Assembly (NCBI GenBank): GCA_900637135.1
Contig: LR134353.1
Coordinates: 3,100,001 to 3,164,000 of the forward strand
Reading direction: 5' to 3'
DNA length: 64,000 nucleotides
Source: Mycolicibacterium flavescens
Lineage (GTDB): Bacteria > Actinomycetota > Actinomycetes > Mycobacteriales > Mycobacteriaceae
A model generated the notes under the pieces. The model was not told where the DNA came from and ran no database searches. It saw only the letters and a list, made by a program, of their open reading frames with translations. Below, piece after piece: positions 37,624 to 47,520 of this stretch. A program made the translations under genes and the position numbers. Every line of letters starts with the position of its first letter. Position 1 is the first letter of the stretch.

Positions 37624-38807
37624 CGGACGCCTCCGGTCGCCTTCCTGGTCCTCGCCGTCGCCGTGGCCTTGGCTGAGCTGTCACCGCCGGAAACCGTCAC
37701 CGTGGTGCCCGACCCGGAGACTGTCTCATACACCCGCATGATCTGTCGGGCCACCACCGACCAGTCGTAGGGCCGGACGGCGTGGGTCGCGGCGGTGACG
37801 TAGCGTTCGCGCACCGCATCGTCGGCGAGCACCTCGATCAACCCTTCGGCCAGCGCCGCCGCGTCGTCGACCGGGACGAGGCGGCCGGCCCTCCCATCGT
37901 CGAGCACCTGCCGAAACGCGTCCAGGTCGCTGGCGACCACGACGGTGCCTGCGGCCATCGCCTCGACGAGCACGATGCCGAAGCTCTCGCCGCCGGTGTG
38001 GGGGGCGCAGTACACGTCGGCACTGCGCATCGCCGACGCCTTGACCGCGTCATCGACCTGACCGAGAAAGCGCAGATGCGAGGCGAGGTCGCCGGCATCG
38101 TCACGCAGTTCGTCCGCGTCTCCGCGACCGACGACGAGGATCTCGACGTCGGGGAACCGTTCGACCAGTGTGGGCAGTGCGCGCAGCAGCACGGCCATGC
38201 CCTTGCGCGGTTCGTCGAAGCGGCCCAGGAACAGCACCGACCTACCCGGGCGGGGATAGCCGTCGAGCAGCGGCGCGGACGCGAACGCCCCCACATCCAC
38301 CCCGTTGGGGATGACGACGGCATCGCTGCCCAACGCCTCCATCTGCCAGCGGCGGGCCAGGTCCGAAACCGCGATGCGCCCGACGATCTTCTCGTGCATC
38401 GGCCGCAGGATCGGCTCGAACACGGTCAGCGTCAACGACTTTGTGGTCGACGTGTGGAAGGTCGCGATGATCGGGCCCTCGGCGATGTTGAGGGCGAGCA
38501 TCGACAGGCTGGGGGCGTTGGGCTCGTGCAGGTGCAGCACGTCGAAGTCGCCGTCGGCTAGCCACCGCTTGACCAGGCGGTGTGTGGCCGGTCCGAACCG
38601 GAGGCGTGCGATCGATCCGTTGTACGGAATCGGCACGGCTTTGCCGCCGGAGACGACGTAGTCGGGCAGATGCGCGCCAGGCGACGAGGGGGCCAGGACG
38701 CTGACGTGGTGGCCCAGCCCGTGCATCACCTCCGCCAGCTGCAACACGTGCGATTGCACTCCGCCCGGCACATCGAATGAGTACGGGCAGACCATGCCGA
38801 TCCTCAC
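37620..38807 (-). CDS. pimA: Phosphatidylinositol alpha-mannosyltransferase PimA
   Basis: A 395-residue GT4 glycosyltransferase making the first mannose transfer from GDP-mannose to phosphatidylinositol, at the cytoplasmic face of the membrane. The N-terminus is the family start MRIGMVCPYSFDVPGGVQSH; the C-terminal domain has FLGRFDEPRKGM and the donor-site E-x7-E motif in GESFGIVLVEAMAAGT. GTG 38807 overlaps patA by GTGA. The tail from about residue 370 (TVTVSGGDSSAKATATARTRKATGG) is a low-complexity extension beyond the M. tuberculosis protein. Confidence 0.96.
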   Translation of the reverse strand: MRIGMVCPYSFDVPGGVQSHVLQLAEVMHGLGHHVSVLAPSSPGAHLPDYVVSGGKAVPIPYNGSIARLRFGPATHRLVKRWLADGDFDVLHLHEPNAPSLSMLALNIAEGPIIATFHTSTTKSLTLTVFEPILRPMHEKIVGRIAVSDLARRWQMEALGSDAVVIPNGVDVGAFASAPLLDGYPRPGRSVLFLGRFDEPRKGMAVLLRALPTLVERFPDVEILVVGRGDADELRDDAGDLASHLRFLGQVDDAVKASAMRSADVYCAPHTGGESFGIVLVEAMAAGTVVVASDLDAFRQVLDDGRAGRLVPVDDAAALAEGLIEVLADDAVRERYVTAATHAVRPYDWSVVARQIMRVYETVSGSGTTVTVSGGDSSAKATATARTRKATGGVR

Positions 38808-39742
38808 GGGCTGGCCTCCAGCCTCGCCCGTCGCTCCGCCGACAGGTCGGCCAGCCACTGCGGTTGCATCATGTGCCAGTCGGCCGGGTGGGCGGCGATG
38901 TTGCGGGCGAACCGGTCGGCCAACGCCTGGGTGATGACGGTGACGTCGCCCGATGACGTGTCGATCTCGGGAAACACGCGCATGCCCCACCCATCGCCTT
39001 CGAACCAGCAGTGCACCGGGAACAGTGCCGCCCCGGTCTCGATGGCGAGTTTGGCCGAGCCCGCGGGCATGCGCGTGGGTTCGCCGAAGAAATCGACCTC
39101 GACCCCGCTGCGGCTGAGGTCACGGTCGGCCATCAGGCATACCGGCCGGTTGTCGCGTAACCGCTCGGCAAGCACCTCGAACGGCGGCCGGTCACCGCCG
39201 GTCAGCGGGACGACTTCGAATCCCAGACCCTCCCGGTACGCGACGAAGCGGTTGTACAGCGACTCGGGCTTGAGGCGTTCGGCCACCGTGGTGAACGTGC
39301 CGTAGTTCTGGGCCAGCCAGACCCCTGCCATGTCCCAGTTGCCGCTGTGCGGCAGCGACAGCACCGCGCCGCGGCCGGCGTCCAACGCGGCCCACAGCAG
39401 GTCGACGTCGTCGACGACGAGTTCGCGGGCGATCGCCTCGTGGTCCATCGTCGGCAATCGGAAAGCCTCCCGCCAGTATCGGGCGTAGGAGGCAAGCGAA
39501 GCACGAATCAGGCCGTCGGGCACCTGCTCGGGCGGTACACCGACGACACGGGCCAGGTTCTTGCGCAGCTGTTCGGGCCCACCGCCGCGCGCCGCGAAGT
39601 GAGCACCGGCATCAAATGTGTTGCGTGCGAAGAATTCCGGCATCGCGCGCACCATCCGCCAGCCCGTCGCGTACCCCCAGTCCGCCAACCGGCCACCCAG
39701 CGGGTTGGCAATGGCCGACGGTCCCGAGGGGCTGGTCGTCAC
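38804..39742 (-). CDS. patA: Phosphatidylinositol mannoside acyltransferase PatA
   Basis: A 312-residue LpxL/HtrB-type acyltransferase that acylates the mannose of phosphatidylinositol mannosides. The catalytic HxxxxE-type motif is HSGNWDMAG, here with D in the acidic position (HX4D), as in the lauroyl/HtrB acyltransferases. Later motifs: DRDLSRSGVEVDFFGEPTRMP and WHMMQPQWLADL. GTG 39742 was chosen because it overlaps the pgsA stop (GTGA); the open frame runs on to 40459 through pgsA. Corresponds to Rv2611c. Confidence 0.95.
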   Translation of the reverse strand: MTTSPSGPSAIANPLGGRLADWGYATGWRMVRAMPEFFARNTFDAGAHFAARGGGPEQLRKNLARVVGVPPEQVPDGLIRASLASYARYWREAFRLPTMDHEAIARELVVDDVDLLWAALDAGRGAVLSLPHSGNWDMAGVWLAQNYGTFTTVAERLKPESLYNRFVAYREGLGFEVVPLTGGDRPPFEVLAERLRDNRPVCLMADRDLSRSGVEVDFFGEPTRMPAGSAKLAIETGAALFPVHCWFEGDGWGMRVFPEIDTSSGDVTVITQALADRFARNIAAHPADWHMMQPQWLADLSAERRARLEASP

Positions 39743-40416
39743 GGCTCGTCCGCCTCCGGTTCGTCCCCGCCCGCGTCGGTGGCCTCGGGTTTGGCGATTC
39801 GGTCCATCGCTCCCGGTGAGGTCCGCACGCTGTGCACACGCTGACCCAGCGTCACCAGGCTGGTCACCGCGAGCACCCACATCGCGATGTGCAGCAGCCA
39901 CACCACCCCGAACAGACCGGATAGTCCCGCACCCAGCAGCACGATGATCAGCCGCTCCGGACGTTCGATCAGACCGCCCTCCCCCGACAGTCCGCTGGCT
40001 TCGGCCCTGGCCTTGATGTAGGAGATGACCTGCGAGGTCACCAGGCAGATCGCCGTCGCGACCACCAGCGATGCGCTCTGCAGCCCGAACGCCGCCCACC
40101 ACAGCAGCCCGCAGAAGATGGCGCCGTCGCTGATGCGGTCGCAGGTGGCGTCCAGCACCGCCCCGAATCGGGTGCCTCCGCCGCGCTGGCGGGCCATCGC
40201 ACCGTCGAGCATGTCGGCCAGCACGAAGAGCCACACGACGAACGAGCCCCACCACAGATGACCGATCGGGTACAGCGTCAACGCCCCCAGCACCGACCCC
40301 GCGGTGCCCAGAATCGTGATGCTGTCCGGGGTGAACCCCGCGCGCAGCGCACCCTTGGCAATCGGCGTGCTGATCTTCTCGTACGCCGCGCGGGTCATCA
40401 GGTAGAAGTTGCTCAC
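39739..40416 (-). CDS. pgsA: Phosphatidylinositol phosphate synthase (CDP-alcohol phosphatidyltransferase)
   Basis: A 225-residue membrane enzyme joining CDP-diacylglycerol and inositol phosphate, the step before PimA. The CDP-alcohol motif D-x2-DG-x2-AR-x8-G-x3-D-x3-D is complete in DMLDGAMARQRGGGTRFGAV then LDATCDRISD. About six transmembrane helices. I chose GTG 40416, which overlaps the HIT gene stop by GTGA and gives the N-terminus seen in M. tuberculosis PgsA1; a start at 40431 is possible. Confidence 0.95.
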   Translation of the reverse strand: MSNFYLMTRAAYEKISTPIAKGALRAGFTPDSITILGTAGSVLGALTLYPIGHLWWGSFVVWLFVLADMLDGAMARQRGGGTRFGAVLDATCDRISDGAIFCGLLWWAAFGLQSASLVVATAICLVTSQVISYIKARAEASGLSGEGGLIERPERLIIVLLGAGLSGLFGVVWLLHIAMWVLAVTSLVTLGQRVHSVRTSPGAMDRIAKPEATDAGGDEPEADEP

Positions 40417-41000
40417 TGCTGTCTCGCCCACTCGGTGGCCAGCAGTTCACGGGTCTCACGCAGCAACTGCGGCACCGCTTTCGAGCCGCCGATGATCGTG
40501 ATGAAGTTCGCGTCGCCGCTCCAGCGGGGGACCACGTGCATGTGCAGATGGTCGGCCAGCGAGCCGCCCGCGGACTGGCCCAGGTTGAGCCCGACGTTGA
40601 AACCGTGCGGGTGAGAGACCGACTTGATCACGCGAATCAGCTTCTGCGTGAACGAGATCAGCTCGAAACTCTCGTCGGGGTTGAGGTCCTCCAATTCCGA
40701 CACCCGTCGGTAGGGCACCACCATCGAGTGCCCCGGGTTGTACGGGTAGAGGTTGAGCACGATGTAGACGGACTCGCCGCGCGCGACGACCAGTCCCTCC
40801 TCGTCGGGCATCGTGGGGATGTCGGTGAACGGCTGGCGGGACTTGCCCGAACCCGCCGACCCGCCCTTCATGGGCGCTTCGGCGATGTAGCTCATCCGGT
40901 GCGGCGTCCAGAGCCGCTGCAGATGGTCGGGGTCGCCGGCGCCGCGGTCGACCACCGTGTGCTCGTCGATGCCGCTGTCGGCTTGCTCTTCGGCGCTCAC
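40413..41000 (-). CDS. HIT-family nucleotide phosphorylase
   Basis: A 195-residue histidine-triad protein. The HIT motif [10 protein letters not shown] is complete, and the Rv2613c homologue is a diadenosine tetraphosphate (Ap4A) phosphorylase. N-terminal [13 protein letters not shown] is typical of the Ap4A phosphorylase-like branch. It lies between thrS and pgsA, coupled on both sides by GTGA overlaps; threonyl-tRNA synthetase can form Ap4A, which makes the neighbourhood suggestive (inference). Confidence 0.93.
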   Translation of the reverse strand: MSAEEQADSGIDEHTVVDRGAGDPDHLQRLWTPHRMSYIAEAPMKGGSAGSGKSRQPFTDIPTMPDEEGLVVARGESVYIVLNLYPYNPGHSMVVPYRRVSELEDLNPDESFELISFTQKLIRVIKSVSHPHGFNVGLNLGQSAGGSLADHLHMHVVPRWSGDANFITIIGGSKAVPQLLRETRELLATEWARQQ

Positions 41001-43051
41001 TTGGCGGTACCCGCCTCGAGCAGTTCGGCTGTGGGAGCGGCGTTTCGACGGCTGGCGATCCAGTCGGTGATCGCGGCGACGGCCTTGTCGCGCGGTACAC
41101 CGTTGATCTGCGTGCGGTCACCTAAGCGGAAGCTGACGGCGTCGGCTTCGACGTCGCGGTCCCCCGCCACCAACATGAACGGCACCTTCTGGTTGGTGTG
41201 GTTGACGATCTTCTTGGCCATCCGGTCGTCGCTGGCGTCCACCTCAACCCGGACACCCTTCATCTTCAGTTGCGTCGCAAGGCCATTCAGGTAGGGAACG
41301 TGGTCGTCGGCGACGGGGATGCCGACCACCTGCACGGGCGCCAGCCACGCCGGGAAGGCTCCGGCGTAGTGCTCGGTGAGGATGCCGAAGAACCGCTCGA
41401 TCGAGCCGAACAGCGCGCGGTGGATCATCACGGGTCGCTGTCGCGATCCGTCCGCGGCGGTGTACTCCAGCTCGAAGCGCTCCGGGAAGTTGAAGTCCAG
41501 CTGAATGGTCGACATCTGCCAGCTGCGGCCGAGCGCGTCTTTGACCTGCACCGAGATCTTCGGGCCGTAGAACGCCGCGCCGCCGGGATCGGGCACGAGG
41601 TCGAGCCCCGAGGCGGCGCCGACCTCGGCCAGCACGTTGGTGGCCTCCTCCCACAGCTCGTCGGAGCCGACGAACTTCTCGGGGTCCTTCGTCGACAGCT
41701 CGAGATAGAAGTCGGTCAGGCCGTAATCGGCGAGCAGGTCGAGGATGAAGTGCAGCAGTGAGGTCAGCTCGTCGCGCATCTGTTCGCGGGTGCAGTAGAT
41801 GTGCGAGTCGTCCATCGTCAGCCCGCGCACCCGCGTCAACCCGTGTATGACGCCGGAGAGCTCGTAGCGATACACCGTGCCGAATTCGAAGAGACGCAAC
41901 GGAAGTTCGCGGTACGAACGCCCACGCGAGCGGAAGATCAGGCAGTGCATGGGGCAGTTCATCGGCTTGAGGTAGTAGTCCTGGCCGGGTTTACGCACCG
42001 TGCCGTCGGGGTCGAGTTCCGCGTCGAGATGCATCGGCGGGAACATGCCGTCGGCATACCAATCGAGGTGGCCGGAGATCTTGAACAGCTCGGCCTTGGT
42101 GATGTGCGGGGTGTTGACGAACTGGTAGCCGGCCTCGATGTGCTTGCGCCGCGAGTAGTCCTCGAGCTCACGGCGGATGATCCCACCCTTGGGGTGGAAA
42201 ACCGCCAGCCCCGAACCGATTTCGTCCGGGAAGCTGAACAGGTCAAGCTCGGCGCCGAGCTTGCGATGGTCGCGGCGTTGCGCCTCCTCGATGAGCTCGA
42301 GGTGCTTGTCGAGCGCCTCCTGCGACTCCCAGGCGGTGCCGTAGATCCGCTGCAGGCTGGCGTTGTTCTGGTTACCGCGCCAGTAGGCCGCCGAGCTGCG
42401 GGTGAGCTTGAACGCCGGGATGTATTTCGTCGTCGGGATGTGGGGACCGCGGCACAGATCGCCCCAAACACGGTCGCGGGTACGGGGATTGAGGTTGTCG
42501 TAGGCGGTCAGCTCGTCCCCACCGACCTCCATCACGTCGGGGTCGCCGGACTTGTCGTCCACCAGCTCGAGCTTGTAGGGCTCGTTGGCGAGTTCTTCGC
42601 GCGCTTGGTCTTTCGACTCGTAGACGCGCCGGGAGAACAGCTGGCCTTCCTTGACGATCTGGCGCATGCGCTTCTCCAGCGCAGCGAGGTCTTCGGGCGT
42701 GAACGCGCGCTCGACGTCGAAGTCGTAGTAGAAGCCGTCGGCGATGGGCGGACCGATGCCGAGCTTGGCCTGCGGGAAGAGGTCCTGCACGGCCTGTGCG
42801 AGCACGTGCGCGGTGGAGTGCCGGAGCACGCTGCGGCCGTCGTCGGTGTCGGCGGCCACGGGAGTCACCTCGACGTCGGTGTCGGGCGCCCACGACAGAT
42901 CGCGCAGCCGGCCCTCGGCGTCGCGGACGACGACGATCGCGTCGGATGCGCCCCGGCTCGGCAGGCCCGCCTCGCGCACCGCCTCCCCCGCAGTCGTCCC
43001 GGCAGCGACCCGGATCGGGGCTGCTGGGGTGCGGTTGGTGGCGGCGCTCAT
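40997..43051 (-). CDS. thrS: Threonine--tRNA ligase
   Basis: A 684-residue class II synthetase. N-terminal TGS domain, editing domain with [12 protein letters not shown] and the GFYYDFD motif, catalytic domain with [24 protein letters not shown] and [17 protein letters not shown] (motif 2), [14 protein letters not shown] (motif 3), and C-terminal anticodon-binding domain. GTG start 43051 (MSAATNRT). First gene of a seven-gene minus-strand operon ending in the Nudix gene. No T-box or leader could be seen in the 77 bp upstream. Confidence 0.97.
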   Translation of the reverse strand: MSAATNRTPAAPIRVAAGTTAGEAVREAGLPSRGASDAIVVVRDAEGRLRDLSWAPDTDVEVTPVAADTDDGRSVLRHSTAHVLAQAVQDLFPQAKLGIGPPIADGFYYDFDVERAFTPEDLAALEKRMRQIVKEGQLFSRRVYESKDQAREELANEPYKLELVDDKSGDPDVMEVGGDELTAYDNLNPRTRDRVWGDLCRGPHIPTTKYIPAFKLTRSSAAYWRGNQNNASLQRIYGTAWESQEALDKHLELIEEAQRRDHRKLGAELDLFSFPDEIGSGLAVFHPKGGIIRRELEDYSRRKHIEAGYQFVNTPHITKAELFKISGHLDWYADGMFPPMHLDAELDPDGTVRKPGQDYYLKPMNCPMHCLIFRSRGRSYRELPLRLFEFGTVYRYELSGVIHGLTRVRGLTMDDSHIYCTREQMRDELTSLLHFILDLLADYGLTDFYLELSTKDPEKFVGSDELWEEATNVLAEVGAASGLDLVPDPGGAAFYGPKISVQVKDALGRSWQMSTIQLDFNFPERFELEYTAADGSRQRPVMIHRALFGSIERFFGILTEHYAGAFPAWLAPVQVVGIPVADDHVPYLNGLATQLKMKGVRVEVDASDDRMAKKIVNHTNQKVPFMLVAGDRDVEADAVSFRLGDRTQINGVPRDKAVAAITDWIASRRNAAPTAELLEAGTAK

Positions 43052-43128
43052 CGGTGACTCTCCAATTTCATTGTCAACAGACTCGAGGACGCGACCATGC
43101 TATCGGTGCCCACCTGCGATCGGCCCCG

Positions 43129-43548
43129 TCAGGATCCGATGCCCAGAGGGCTCTGAAGCAGCTTGTGCTCCAGCCCGACGAGGTCGCCGAAGAAGTGGAC
43201 CGCGCCCAACAGCCACAGCGTGGCGAACACCACCAGCGCGGTGAACACTCCGCCGATGATCTGGACGATGCTGTGCTGACGATGAAACCAGTCCATCGCC
43301 TTGTCGTAGCGCTCCTTGGCGTAGCCCAGCAGGCGTCGCGCCCACTCGAACTCGGTGGCCAAGATGCCGAGGCCGACGAAGACGATCGCCCAGCCCGGGC
43401 CCGGGTACGGGATGGCCAGGATGCCCAGCCCGAGGACCACGGCACCGACGACGCCCACCCCGATGCGGTAGGCGAAGTTGATCGAGCGACGGTCCCGGAC
43501 CCGGTCGCGCCACCGCCCAAGACGCCGTTTCACCTCGGCGGCGTTCAC
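43129..43548 (-). CDS. PGPGW/TIGR02611 membrane protein
   Basis: A 139-residue protein with the PYPGPGWAIVFVGLGILATEFEWARRLL signature region of the TIGR02611/PGPGW family, two N-terminal helices and a third near residues 97-117. Function unknown. GTG 43548 overlaps the thioesterase stop by GTGA. Confidence 0.85.
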   Translation of the reverse strand: MNAAEVKRRLGRWRDRVRDRRSINFAYRIGVGVVGAVVLGLGILAIPYPGPGWAIVFVGLGILATEFEWARRLLGYAKERYDKAMDWFHRQHSIVQIIGGVFTALVVFATLWLLGAVHFFGDLVGLEHKLLQSPLGIGS

Positions 43549-44162
43549 GGCTGACCCGGTTTGAGTTTGACGAACAGCGCCTGTGCCTCGGCAAGCACGG
43601 TGTCGCTGTCGAGCAATCGCCCGGAGACGAAGATCTTGCGGCCTTCGATCCGGTCGATCCCCGCCTGCACCTGGAACTGCTTCTCGACGTGCGCGATGTG
43701 CCGGTAGTCGATGTGCAGGAATGCCGTGCGCTGGGCCCTACTGCCGCTGAGCTTGAACGCGGTGAAACCCAGCAGGGCGTCGAACAGCTGCGCGACGCTG
43801 CCGCCGTGCGCAGCCCCGTTGCGGCCGAGGTGGAAGCGGCGAAACTCGGTGGTGCCTTCGATGCGCTGATCGTCGGTGACGTGCACGTCGAGCGGGATCG
43901 ACAAGATGTTGCCGCGGTTGGGCAGGTCCAGCCGTCGGCCGGAGGGTGAGGACCATTCGTCGGCGTAGTAGGGGGCGAGCAGCTGCGAGACCTTCTCGAT
44001 CTGGTCGGCGGCTTCGCTGATGACATCGTCTGGGGCGTCGGCTGCGCGGGCATGATCCTGCAACGTGCGGACCGCTTCGATGAAACGTCCGTAGTCGGGT
44101 CCACCGCTATCGGTGGCGACCGGCGGATTGAAGCCACCACCGGGCGGCCGCTCAGAGCTCAC
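43545..44162 (-). CDS. PaaI-type hotdog thioesterase
   Basis: A 205-residue protein. The C-terminal half is a hotdog domain with GAAHGGSVAQLFDALLGF (the HGG motif that forms the active-site helix) and RTAFLHIDYRHIAHVEKQF. The N-terminal 80 residues are a helical extension. Likely a cytosolic acyl-CoA thioesterase. Coupled to the PGPGW protein downstream. Confidence 0.85.
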   Translation of the reverse strand: MSSERPPGGGFNPPVATDSGGPDYGRFIEAVRTLQDHARAADAPDDVISEAADQIEKVSQLLAPYYADEWSSPSGRRLDLPNRGNILSIPLDVHVTDDQRIEGTTEFRRFHLGRNGAAHGGSVAQLFDALLGFTAFKLSGSRAQRTAFLHIDYRHIAHVEKQFQVQAGIDRIEGRKIFVSGRLLDSDTVLAEAQALFVKLKPGQP

Positions 44163-44183
44163 CCGTCCACCGTATTGCCTCGC

Positions 44184-45050
44184 TCAGTCGCCGGCGGCTC
44201 CGGCTTTGCTCAATGTCTCGAACTCGTCGTCGGACAGCTCGATCTCCGCGGCGGCGACGTTCTCCTCCAGATGGGCCACCTTGGAGGTGCCGGGTATCGG
44301 CAGCATCACCGGCGAGCGTTTGAGCAGCCACGCCAACGCCAACTGCGAGGCCTTGGCGTGATGGTCGGCCGCGATGCGCTGCAGTGGCCCGTCGGGCGCG
44401 GCCAGTGGCCCGGCGGCCAGCGGAAACCACGGGATGAACCCGATGCCGCGGGCTTCGCAGGCATCGAGCACCGGTTCGGCGGAGCGGACGCTGAGGTTGT
44501 ACATGTTCTGCACGGTGACGATCGGGGCCACCTTCTGTGCGGCCTCGAGCTGGTCGACGGTGACCTCGGACAGGCCGATATGGCGGATCTTGCCCTCCTG
44601 CTGCAGCTTGAGCAGCTCGCCCACCTGGTCCTCGGCGGGAAACTTCGTGTCGATGCGGTGCAGCTGGAACAGGTCGATGGTCTCGACGCCAAGGCGGCGC
44701 AGGCTCATCTCGCACTCCTGGCGCAGGTACTCCGGGTAGCCGAGCACCGGCCACACGTCGGGCCCGGTGCGCAGCAACCCGGCCTTGGTCGCGACGACGA
44801 CACCGTCGTAGGGGTGCAGTGCCTCGCGGATCAGTTCCTCGGAGACGTAGGGGCCGTAGGAGTTGGCGGTGTCGATGAAGTTGACCCCGAGTTCGACGGC
44901 GCGCCGCAGGACCCGCAGACACTCGTCGCGGTCCTGGGGAGGACCCCAGACTCCCTTGCCGGTCAACCGCATTGCGCCGAAGCCGAGCCGGTTGACCGTC
45001 AGGTCGCCGATGGTGAACGTGCCGGACGCCTGTGCGACGGGGGTGGTCAT
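44184..45050 (-). CDS. Aldo/keto reductase
   Basis: A 288-residue NADPH-dependent oxidoreductase. The catalytic tetrad is visible: Asp in FIDTANSYG, Tyr four residues on, Lys in VVATKAGL, and His in LFQLHRID. The C-terminal [15 protein letters not shown] binds the cofactor phosphate. Full length for the family. Substrate unknown. Convergent with no gene; a divergent DUF1990 gene starts 38 bp upstream. Confidence 0.92.
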   Translation of the reverse strand: MTTPVAQASGTFTIGDLTVNRLGFGAMRLTGKGVWGPPQDRDECLRVLRRAVELGVNFIDTANSYGPYVSEELIREALHPYDGVVVATKAGLLRTGPDVWPVLGYPEYLRQECEMSLRRLGVETIDLFQLHRIDTKFPAEDQVGELLKLQQEGKIRHIGLSEVTVDQLEAAQKVAPIVTVQNMYNLSVRSAEPVLDACEARGIGFIPWFPLAAGPLAAPDGPLQRIAADHHAKASQLALAWLLKRSPVMLPIPGTSKVAHLEENVAAAEIELSDDEFETLSKAGAAGD

Positions 45051-45088
45051 GTCACCGACCGTACGCCGACGATGGCAAGGTAGCGCGG

Positions 45089-45586
45089 GTGAGGCTCAGC
45101 GATCTCGCCGCGCTCCCGCTGACGTATCCCGAGGTGGGCGCCACCGCCGGCACGCTGCCGCCCGGTTACCACCACGTGCACAAGACGGCGGTCATCGGCC
45201 ACGGCCGCGACCGCTTCGACGAAGCCGCGGCGGCCGGCATGCGCTGGGGCATGCTGCGCGGCGCAGGGGTGCGAGTCGAGGCGACGACGGAGGTCGCCGA
45301 GGTCGGCTCGGAGGTCCTGGTACACCTCGGCCCGATCGCGGCACCGTGTCGCGTGGTCTACCTCGTCGACAACCGCCACGCCCGCGGATTCGCTTACGGC
45401 ACCTTGCCCGGTCACGCAGAGTCGGGCGAGGAGCTGTTCCTGGTCCGCTACGACCCGGCTTCTGACGAAGTCTCGGCCGTGGTGACGGCGTTCTCGCGGC
45501 ACGCGACCTGGTGGAGTCGCCTCGGGTCGCCGGCGACGTCCCTGGTCCAGCGAGTGGTCACCGACCGGTATCTGAGGGCGCTGTAG
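45089..45586 (+). CDS. DUF1990 family protein
   Basis: A 165-residue protein from GTG 45089. [27 protein letters not shown], then [18 protein letters not shown] and [21 protein letters not shown] are the DUF1990 landmarks; the family has a SRPBCC-like fold of unknown function. Divergent from the aldo/keto reductase. Confidence 0.88.
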   Translation: MRLSDLAALPLTYPEVGATAGTLPPGYHHVHKTAVIGHGRDRFDEAAAAGMRWGMLRGAGVRVEATTEVAEVGSEVLVHLGPIAAPCRVVYLVDNRHARGFAYGTLPGHAESGEELFLVRYDPASDEVSAVVTAFSRHATWWSRLGSPATSLVQRVVTDRYLRAL

Positions 45587-45710
45587 CGCACGGATCCGCG
45601 ATGCAGATGAAAATGCACTGGCGGCGGCTTTCGTCACCGATAATTACGAGCTGTCGGCAGGTCGATCTTGAACTTGCCCGCGTAATCTGGACGACGGTGA
45701 AGGACTCCGA

Positions 45711-46412
45711 ATGGTGATGGCGAACAGACCCGACGAACGCGAGGACGCGCACCTGCGCATCGCGGAGCTGGTGCGCGGGCTCTACAGCCGACCCGATGCG
45801 GACACCGTGATCGCGGAGTTGGCCGAACATGCGGCCGTCGAGATCCCCGGGGCCCGGTACGCCGGTATCACGATCACCCGCAAGCCCAAGAGCGTCGAGA
45901 CGCCTGCGGCGACGCATATGTACCCGATGCTGTTGGACAAGATTCAGCAGCGCCACCAGGAGGGTCCGTGCCTGACCGCGGCGTGGGACAAGAAGGTCGT
46001 CTACGTCGCCGATCTCCACACGGACGACCGTTTTCCGCTCTATCGCCAGGATGCCTTGGCGGAGACGCCGATTCGCTCAATCATGGCGTTCCAGTTGTTC
46101 ATCGAGGGCGAGACGATGGGCGCGCTCAACGTCTATTCCGAGGAACCCGACGCCTTCGGTGAGGAGTCCAGAAGCCTGGGACTGGTGTTCGCCGCCCATT
46201 CGTCGGTGGCCTGGAACGCCGCGCGCCGCGACGAACAGTTCAGGCAGGCCCTGGCCAGCCGCGACATTATCGGACAGGCCAAGGGGATGATGATGGAACG
46301 CTACGGCGTCGACGCCGTCCAGGCCTTCGATCTGCTCCGCAAACTGTCGCAGGACTCCAATGTGCCGCTGCTCAAGATCGCCAAGGAGATCGTGGACCAG
46401 TCGCGTCCTTGA
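45711..46412 (+). CDS. GAF-ANTAR transcription antiterminator-type regulator
   Basis: A 233-residue protein: GAF sensor domain (about residues 22-165, EGPCLTAAWDKKVVYVADL and IRSIMAFQLFIEG) followed by an ANTAR RNA-binding domain (about 175-230, ASRDIIGQAKGMMMERYGVDAVQAFDLLRKLSQ). ANTAR proteins bind dual hairpins in RNA to stop termination. Start ATG 45711 has AAGGA 6 bp upstream. The ligand is unknown. Confidence 0.9.
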   Translation: MVMANRPDEREDAHLRIAELVRGLYSRPDADTVIAELAEHAAVEIPGARYAGITITRKPKSVETPAATHMYPMLLDKIQQRHQEGPCLTAAWDKKVVYVADLHTDDRFPLYRQDALAETPIRSIMAFQLFIEGETMGALNVYSEEPDAFGEESRSLGLVFAAHSSVAWNAARRDEQFRQALASRDIIGQAKGMMMERYGVDAVQAFDLLRKLSQDSNVPLLKIAKEIVDQSRP

Positions 46413-46425
46413 ACGCGAAGTCCCT

Positions 46426-47292
46426 TTACCGGGCGATCACCCGCGGAACCTCAGGATTCGCCGGTTCGACCCGCGGCCGCGGCACCTCGACGTTGTTCTC
46501 CTGCACCAGAACCGGGTCTCCGACCTTGACGTTGTCGAAGTACCACTCGGCGTCTGCAGGACTGAGGCTGATGCATCCGTGGCTGACGTTCTCGTGGCCC
46601 AGTGAGTTGATCGCCCACGGTGCCGAATGCACGAAGATGCCACGTCTGGTGAGCCTTACAGCCCATTCCACGTCGAGCAGGTAGCCGTCGTCTGCGGTCA
46701 CGGGGATGCCGACGCTGCTCGAATCCATCTTCACTTCGCGTTCTTTGGCCAACACCGGGAATGTCCCCACCGGCGTCGGGTATTCGGGTCTGCCCATCGA
46801 GGCCGGAAAGACCCCGGGCTCACCGAAGAAGGGCCGGTGGTGCGGCGAAGGCAGTTTGTCGGGTGGGACCCCGTCGATCGTGACCGTGAAGGTGTGGTCA
46901 GCGATATTGGCCACGCCGACAACCGCTGCGCCGGTGGCGATGTTCGTCTTGAAGCCGCCGACAGACAGCGCAATGGTGCTGTGGGCGGGCCAGAATTCGT
47001 CGGGCGCCCAATGGACGGTCTTGGCGTCGAGCCACTCGAACGTACCCGTCATCGGGGGTGTCGAGGTGATGTCGAGCAACCGCTCGGCCGCATCCCGGTC
47101 GACGACGGAGTGCTTGAACGTCACTATCACGGGATGTGCAATCCCCACGACCTGATCCTCGGCGGGCAGTATGGAGGCGATGGCACCTCTCACCGCCTGA
47201 CTAGCGGCCGCCGCACCTTCGCCGGCCGGCCCTGCGACCACACTGGTGGCGACGACAACCGCGGCGAGAACACACCGAAGTACAGCACGCAA
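46426..47292 (-). CDS. L,D-transpeptidase (YkuD) with Ig-like domain
   Basis: About 288 residues if TTG 47292 is used (GGAGG 8 bp upstream). A signal peptide (VLRCVLAAVVVATSVVAGPAG) precedes a BIG/Ig-like domain (about residues 45-145) and the YkuD catalytic domain with PWAINSLGHENVSHGCISLS; the catalytic Cys is in SHGCI. It should form 3-3 peptidoglycan cross-links, as mycobacterial Ldt enzymes do. The open frame extends to 47361 from another TTG. Convergent with the GAF-ANTAR gene, 13 bp apart. Confidence 0.92.
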   Translation of the reverse strand: MRAVLRCVLAAVVVATSVVAGPAGEGAAAASQAVRGAIASILPAEDQVVGIAHPVIVTFKHSVVDRDAAERLLDITSTPPMTGTFEWLDAKTVHWAPDEFWPAHSTIALSVGGFKTNIATGAAVVGVANIADHTFTVTIDGVPPDKLPSPHHRPFFGEPGVFPASMGRPEYPTPVGTFPVLAKEREVKMDSSSVGIPVTADDGYLLDVEWAVRLTRRGIFVHSAPWAINSLGHENVSHGCISLSPADAEWYFDNVKVGDPVLVQENNVEVPRPRVEPANPEVPRVIAR

Positions 47293-47455
47293 TCTTGGTG
47301 CCTCCCTTGAAATTACAACAATGTCAATAATGGTAGGGCAGCCGGAGCGCTTTAAGACCAAGAGCGCCTGGGCAATTCGGTTAAGTCTCCGTCACGGTTC
47401 GGCTACAGCGGCCCGCCCTGCGGAGATTAGTCCAAATTAATTGGGAACCAATGGA

Positions 47456-47494
47456 TTTGGCCCGGCCGCGAGACTTGCTCGCCGCCGGGCCAAA
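47456..47494 (-). terminator. Hairpin terminator after the proline-rich protein
   Basis: Perfect 11-bp stem TTTGGCCCGGC/GCCGGGCCAAA (47456-47466 and 47484-47494) with an inner GCGAG/CTCGC pair. It begins 26 bp after the stop of the minus-strand gene ending at 47521 and its minus-strand 3' side ends in AAATCC. Confidence 0.65.
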
Positions 47495-47520
47495 CCGGAG
47501 GGACTATCCTCGGTGGGCCG

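Noticed and set aside
43052..43128. T-box or attenuator before thrS
   Set aside because: Only 77 bp; no T-box sequence or clear stem is visible.
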